Source: Alphaproteobacteria bacterium (GTDB lineage Bacteria; Pseudomonadota; Alphaproteobacteria; Micropepsales; Micropepsaceae). From it: a DNA stretch of 9,346 nucleotides. The notes beneath the pieces are model-generated. The model was not told the DNA's origin, ran no database searches, and worked only from the letters and a program-made list of their open reading frames with translations. The stretch covers positions 1 through 9,346 of the forward strand of contig JAPLPI010000292.1 in NCBI GenBank assembly GCA_026400305.1. Reading direction: 5' to 3'. Every line of letters starts with the position of its first letter. The first letter of the stretch is position 1. The position numbers and the translations under genes are program-made. Positions 6,407-9,346 of the stretch are shown piece after piece.

Positions 6407-6507
6407 GCGAGCCCCTGAAAATTTCTTGGCCCCGCTTACACGCGGGATGCACCCCGGTGCAAGCATTTCACTTGTCCGTCGGGCAGGGGTGGTGCAGAAA
6501 GCGAGAG
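6407..6507. promoter_or_regulatory. Divergent promoter region with two adjacent hairpins
   Basis: This 101-bp gap between the adenosine kinase and lipoprotein starts must carry both promoters. I see no clear consensus promoter. Two inverted repeats stand side by side: CCCGC-TTACAC-GCGGG at 6431-6446 and TGCACC-CC-GGTGCA at 6448-6461. The second looks like a dyad operator half-site pair. Whether a regulator binds there is inference. AGGGG (minus strand, 6412-6416) is the ribosome binding site of the kinase gene. Confidence 0.4.
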
Positions 6508-6873
6508 ATGTTCCGCCGCCTCGTCCTTCTTGCGACAGTCCTGGCCGTTGCTGGTTGCGCCGCCAAGGGCCCCGCGCAGCCTGTGCCCCAGGCCAGCCGC
6601 ATTCTGGCCGCCCCGCCGCGCGGGGAGCCCGCTCAATATATGAACCTGACGGCCACCCGCCTGACAGCCGCGCTGGGACGCCCCGCTTTTGTTCGCAAGG
6701 ACGGCACCACCGAGATGTGGCGCTATGACGGGGCGGCCTGCCGCGCCTTCTTCTTCCTGTATGGATCGCCCTTGGCGGTGCGCCATGTCGAGACGTTACC
6801 CCATGGGGCGCAGAGCGCAGCCGACATGGCCTGCCTCACCGCCCTGCGGTCTTCGCCCGCGAAGACGTCTTAA
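6508..6873 (+). CDS. Small hypothetical lipoprotein
   Basis: A 121-residue protein beginning MFRRLVLLATVLAVAGC, a lipoprotein signal with the lipobox VAGC at 14-17 and Cys17 as the predicted lipidated residue. The mature part has a Pro/Ala linker and then a compact domain: [59 protein letters not shown]. The pattern L-x-x-x-L-G-R-P followed by W-x-Y and a Cys is reminiscent of SmpA/BamE-like small envelope lipoproteins, but I do not recognise it firmly. Two Cys in the mature domain (in ACRAF and MACLT) could form a periplasmic disulfide. ATG 6508 is chosen over the longer upstream frame because of the signal peptide. No strong Shine-Dalgarno is seen. The 3' end overlaps nth tail to tail by 38 bp. 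Confidence 0.75.
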   Translation: MFRRLVLLATVLAVAGCAAKGPAQPVPQASRILAAPPRGEPAQYMNLTATRLTAALGRPAFVRKDGTTEMWRYDGAACRAFFFLYGSPLAVRHVETLPHGAQSAADMACLTALRSSPAKTS

Positions 6874-7540
6874 GCAGCTTCGGTTTTTCCGAAGTCGTTT
6901 CCTTCGCCTTGTCCTTGAAGCGGCAAAAGTCGCGCACCACGCAGGTGGGGCACAAAGGCTTGCGCGCTATGCAGGTATAGCGCCCGTGCAGGATCAGCCA
7001 GTGATGGGCGTGGCTTTTGTAATGGGCCGGCACGATCCTCTCGAGCGCCATCTCCACCGCCAGAACGCCCTTGCCCGGCGCCAGGCCCGTGCGATTGGAG
7101 ACGCGAAAGATGTGCGTGTCCACCGCGATGGTCGGCTCGCCGAAGGCCACATTCAGCACCACATTGGCGGTCTTGCGGCCCACGCCGGGCAATTCTTCCA
7201 GTGCGGCGCGATCCTTCGGCACCTGGCCGCCATGCTTTTCGACCAGGATTTTCGCTGCAGCGATCACATTCTTCGCTTTGCCGCGATATAGGCCGACGGT
7301 CTTGATGTGTTCGATCAGTCCAGCCTCGTCCAGCGCCAGCATCGCTTCTGGCGTTTTCACCTTTTTGAACAAGGCTTCCGTCGCCTTGTTCACGCCCTTG
7401 TCAGTCGCTTGCGCCGACAGCGCCACCGCCACGACCAGGGTGTAGGGATTGACGTAGTTGAGTTCAGTCTTTGGCTCGGGGTCCAGCTTCTTCAGCCGCG
7501 CAAAGAACTCTTCAGCCTCCGCAGCGCTGAATTTCTTCAC
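6836..7540 (-). CDS. nth: Endonuclease III (DNA glycosylase/AP lyase)
   Basis: Bifunctional glycosylase removing oxidised pyrimidines in base excision repair. The 234-residue product has the helix-hairpin-helix [13 protein letters not shown] (117-129) with catalytic Lys123, VDTHIFRV with catalytic Asp141, and a complete 4Fe-4S cluster motif Cys190-x6-Cys197-x2-Cys200-x5-Cys206. A basic tail of about 28 residues ([18 protein letters not shown]) follows the cluster and is longer than in E. coli Nth. The open frame extends farther upstream into dapB, but I place the start at GTG 7538-7540 ([13 protein letters not shown]): it forms a GTGA overlap with the dapB stop and gives a normal N-terminus. 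Last gene of the hrcA-grpE-dapB-nth group. Confidence 0.94.
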   Translation of the reverse strand: MKKFSAAEAEEFFARLKKLDPEPKTELNYVNPYTLVVAVALSAQATDKGVNKATEALFKKVKTPEAMLALDEAGLIEHIKTVGLYRGKAKNVIAAAKILVEKHGGQVPKDRAALEELPGVGRKTANVVLNVAFGEPTIAVDTHIFRVSNRTGLAPGKGVLAVEMALERIVPAHYKSHAHHWLILHGRYTCIARKPLCPTCVVRDFCRFKDKAKETTSEKPKLLKTSSRAKTAGR

Positions 7541-8340
7541 AGGCCAAGAACGTCCGTCATGGAATACAGGCCCGGCTTCTTGCCATGACCCCAGCGTGCT
7601 GCCGTCAACGCGCCGTGCGCAAAGATGGAACGGTCTTCCGCCGAATGGGACAGTGTGATGCGCTCGCTGGTGCCGGCAAAAATCACCGAATGCTCGCCGA
7701 CGACGGAGCCGCCGCGCAACGTGGCAAAGCCGATATCGCCATCCTTGCGCGCGCCGGTATGGCCGTCGCGCGACTTGACCCAGTTCTTTTCCAGCGCAAT
7801 GCCGCGCCACTTGGCAGCGGCATTGCCCAGCAACAGCGCGGTGCCGGACGGCGCATCCACCTTGTTGCGATGGTGCATTTCCAGCACCTCGATGTCGTAA
7901 TCGCTCAGCGACCGGGCGGCGCGTTCTACCAGCGCGGCGAGCAGGTTCACGCCCAGGCTCATATTGCCGGACTTCACAATCACGGCATGGCGGGCAGCGG
8001 CCTGGACGCGGGCTTCGGCTTTGGCATCAAAGCCAGTGGCGCCGATGACATGGACGATGCGTGCCTGGGCGGCGAGATCCGCCAGCATGGTCGACACCAT
8101 GGGTGTGGTGAAATCCACCACGGCTTGCGCATGCGCCAGCAGCGGCAGGGGATCGGCGGTCAGCTTGATGCCGTTGGGTTGCATGCCGGCCAGGGTGCCG
8201 CTATCTAGCCCCAGGTTGGGATGGCCTTCTATTTCCAGCGCGCCGCACAAGGTCATGCCGTTGCCCTGCGCGATCTCGCGAATGAGCGTGCGTCCCATGC
8301 GGCCGGACGCGCCGGTCACGACGATCTTGAGTTCAGACAT
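7537..8340 (-). CDS. dapB: 4-hydroxy-tetrahydrodipicolinate reductase
   Basis: Reduces hydroxy-tetrahydrodipicolinate with NAD(P)H in the diaminopimelate/lysine pathway, which feeds peptidoglycan synthesis. The 267 residues match the family length. Motifs: the Rossmann loop GASGRMG at 10-16, Glu36 at the end of the second strand (a cofactor-binding position), VDFTTP at 75-80, GATGFD at 100-105, [11 protein letters not shown], and the active-site segment [15 protein letters not shown] at 154-168 with His157 and Lys160. The ATG has AGGGG five bases upstream (8346-8350 on the plus strand). It follows grpE after 23 bp and overlaps nth by 4 nt. Confidence 0.96.
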   Translation of the reverse strand: MSELKIVVTGASGRMGRTLIREIAQGNGMTLCGALEIEGHPNLGLDSGTLAGMQPNGIKLTADPLPLLAHAQAVVDFTTPMVSTMLADLAAQARIVHVIGATGFDAKAEARVQAAARHAVIVKSGNMSLGVNLLAALVERAARSLSDYDIEVLEMHHRNKVDAPSGTALLLGNAAAKWRGIALEKNWVKSRDGHTGARKDGDIGFATLRGGSVVGEHSVIFAGTSERITLSHSAEDRSIFAHGALTAARWGHGKKPGLYSMTDVLGL

Positions 8341-8363
8341 GACGTCCCCTCTTGGACCCCAAT

Positions 8364-8927
8364 TTAGACTTGAGTATCGACGTTTCCGGTCTGGTCGGGC
8401 ATTTCTTTTTTTGCAACCGTGACCATGGCCGGGCGCAGGAGGCGTTCCCCAATCATGAAGCCGGTCTGCACCACATCCACGATGCTGCCGCCGGGCTTAC
8501 CTGCCGCGGGCACTTCGGCGATGGCCTGGTGCAGGTTGGGATCGAATTTGCCATCGCTGGTATCGATCTGCTTGACGCCATACCGCTCCAGCGCCTGGAT
8601 CAGCTGGCGGTCGGTGGCTTCTATGCCGTCCAGCACCGCCTGAACCTGCGGATCGGCGGCGATGCGCACCTCGGCGGGCACGGCTGCCAAAGCGCGGGCG
8701 AAATTGTCGGCAATGGCCACCATGTCGCGCGCGAACTTGGTCACGGCATACTGGCTGGCGTCGGTCCTTTCCTTGTCGGCGCGGCGGCGGATATTCTCCA
8801 CCTCGGCCAGAGCGCGCAGCCGCTGGTCCTTGAGGGTGTCCACCTCGGCCTTCAACGCCTCCAGCACCGCGAATTCGGCGGCATGGGGGTTTTCGGCGTC
8901 GGGCAGTTGCATGGGTTCGTCAGTCAT
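8364..8927 (-). CDS. grpE: Nucleotide exchange factor GrpE
   Basis: Cochaperone that releases ADP from DnaK. The 187-residue protein shows the family order: an acidic N-terminus, a long helix or coiled coil at about 20-75 ([20 protein letters not shown], then [10 protein letters not shown]), and a C-terminal beta domain with [20 protein letters not shown] and the signature [21 protein letters not shown] choose the ATG at 8925-8927 and not the adjacent GTG at 8928-8930, because AAGGAAG (8934-8940) is then at a normal spacing of six bases. It lies 32 bp after hrcA. In many bacteria hrcA-grpE precede dnaK; here dapB follows instead. Confidence 0.95.
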   Translation of the reverse strand: MTDEPMQLPDAENPHAAEFAVLEALKAEVDTLKDQRLRALAEVENIRRRADKERTDASQYAVTKFARDMVAIADNFARALAAVPAEVRIAADPQVQAVLDGIEATDRQLIQALERYGVKQIDTSDGKFDPNLHQAIAEVPAAGKPGGSIVDVVQTGFMIGERLLRPAMVTVAKKEMPDQTGNVDTQV

Positions 8928-8933
8928 CACAGT

Positions 8934-8940
8934 CTTCCTT
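8934..8940 (-). promoter_or_regulatory. Ribosome binding site deciding the grpE start
   Basis: AAGGAAG on the minus strand is six bases from ATG 8927 but only three from GTG 8930, which favours the ATG as the start codon. Confidence 0.6.
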
Positions 8941-8959
8941 GAAGGCGTGTTCTTAAGAC

Positions 8960-9346
8960 TTAAGCTAGCAGTCGTCCAATGACTTTGGCGGTATGGTCCA
9001 CCATGGGGATGATGCGGCCGTAATTCAGTCTGGTCGGCCCCAAAACCCCGATAACGCCCACGATCTTACCTTGGGCATTGGCGTAGGGGGCGGCCACGAT
9101 CGAGGAACCGGACAGCGAGAACAGCCGGTTCTCCGAGCCGATGAAGATGCGGACCCCCGCGCCGTCCTTGGCCAGTTCCAGAAGCTGGATCAAGTCGGCC
9201 TTGCGCTCGATATCGTCGAACAGCGAACGGATGCGCTCGATATCTTCCCGCGCCCCGACACTGTCGAGCAGGTGCGACTGGCCACGCACGATCAGGACCT
9301 TTTCCGGACCGGCGATCGTGGCCAGCCCTTCGGCCACCACCTTGGC
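8960..9346 (-). CDS. hrcA: Heat-inducible transcription repressor HrcA (3' part, continues past the right edge)
   Basis: HrcA represses chaperone genes by binding CIRCE operators and is tuned by GroEL. The window holds the C-terminal 128 residues of a protein usually near 340-360, so the DNA-binding N-terminus is outside. The family signatures are clear: VLIVRGQSHLLD, IERIRSLFDDIERKADLIQLL, GVRIFIGSENRLFSLSGSSI and GVIGVLGPTRLNYGRIIPMVDHTAKVIGRLL. The frame is open to the right edge. No CIRCE sequence is visible in the window; it would be expected upstream of hrcA or at groES/dnaK elsewhere. grpE starts 32 bp after its stop, so cotranscription is likely. Confidence 0.94.
   Translation of the reverse strand, partial: AKVVAEGLATIAGPEKVLIVRGQSHLLDSVGAREDIERIRSLFDDIERKADLIQLLELAKDGAGVRIFIGSENRLFSLSGSSIVAAPYANAQGKIVGVIGVLGPTRLNYGRIIPMVDHTAKVIGRLLA

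Noticed and set aside
5453..6418. A 321-codon plus-strand open frame opposite the adenosine kinase
   Set aside because: The His/Gly/Ala-rich translation is typical of antisense reading in GC-rich genes, and the minus strand carries all PfkB motifs.
7541..7810. An upstream extension of the nth frame into dapB
   Set aside because: This stretch is antisense-free dapB coding in another frame, is not Nth-like, and the GTGA overlap at 7537-7540 provides a normal start.
8951..8965. Twin CTTAAG palindromes between hrcA and grpE
   Set aside because: Two six-base palindromes 1 bp apart, one overlapping the hrcA stop codon, are too short to support an operator or attachment site.

Overview
The window looks like a piece of an alphaproteobacterial chromosome. 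The evidence is the high GC content, the block aroE-coaE-dnaQ next to a convergent secB and a Tim44-like gene followed by mltA and an Smr-domain gene (an order I know from alphaproteobacteria), the typical alphaproteobacterial PfkB adenosine kinase, and a palindromic repeat with a TCGACAAGCTC-type loop. I cannot assign a genus. Almost everything here is core housekeeping. I see no transposase, phage gene, toxin-antitoxin pair, CRISPR array, tRNA or rRNA.

Layout. (1) Bases 1-2159, plus strand: the last codons of an upstream gene (probably maf), then aroE (shikimate dehydrogenase), coaE (dephospho-CoA kinase) and dnaQ (polymerase III proofreading exonuclease), all overlapping end to start. (2) 2169-2579, minus strand: secB, convergent with dnaQ. 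Its reading frame carries an in-frame stop directly before the conserved YIKDLSFENP segment and has no normal start codon. (3) 2704-5348, plus strand: a Tim44-like membrane-anchored protein, the lipoprotein lytic transglycosylase MltA, an Smr-domain protein and a YjbQ/UPF0047 protein. The last three are each joined to the gene before by a short overlap. (4) 5311-5385: two inverted copies of a REP-like hairpin between convergent yjbQ and the adenosine kinase gene. The first copy supplies the last codons of yjbQ. (5) 5393-6406, minus strand: PfkB adenosine kinase, divergent from (6) a small lipoprotein gene at 6508-6873. (7) 6836-9346, minus strand: hrcA (3' part only), grpE, dapB and nth. These are closely packed and probably one transcript. 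nth overlaps the convergent lipoprotein gene by 38 bp.

The genes belong to several pathways: aromatic and lysine/peptidoglycan precursor synthesis (aroE, dapB), CoA synthesis (coaE), replication fidelity and base excision repair (dnaQ, nth), protein export and folding (secB, grpE, hrcA), and envelope remodelling (mltA, Tim44-like protein, lipoprotein). The points that deserve a second look are the broken 5' end of secB and the pair of covarying hairpins, one of which has become coding sequence. I do not see a new multi-gene system here.
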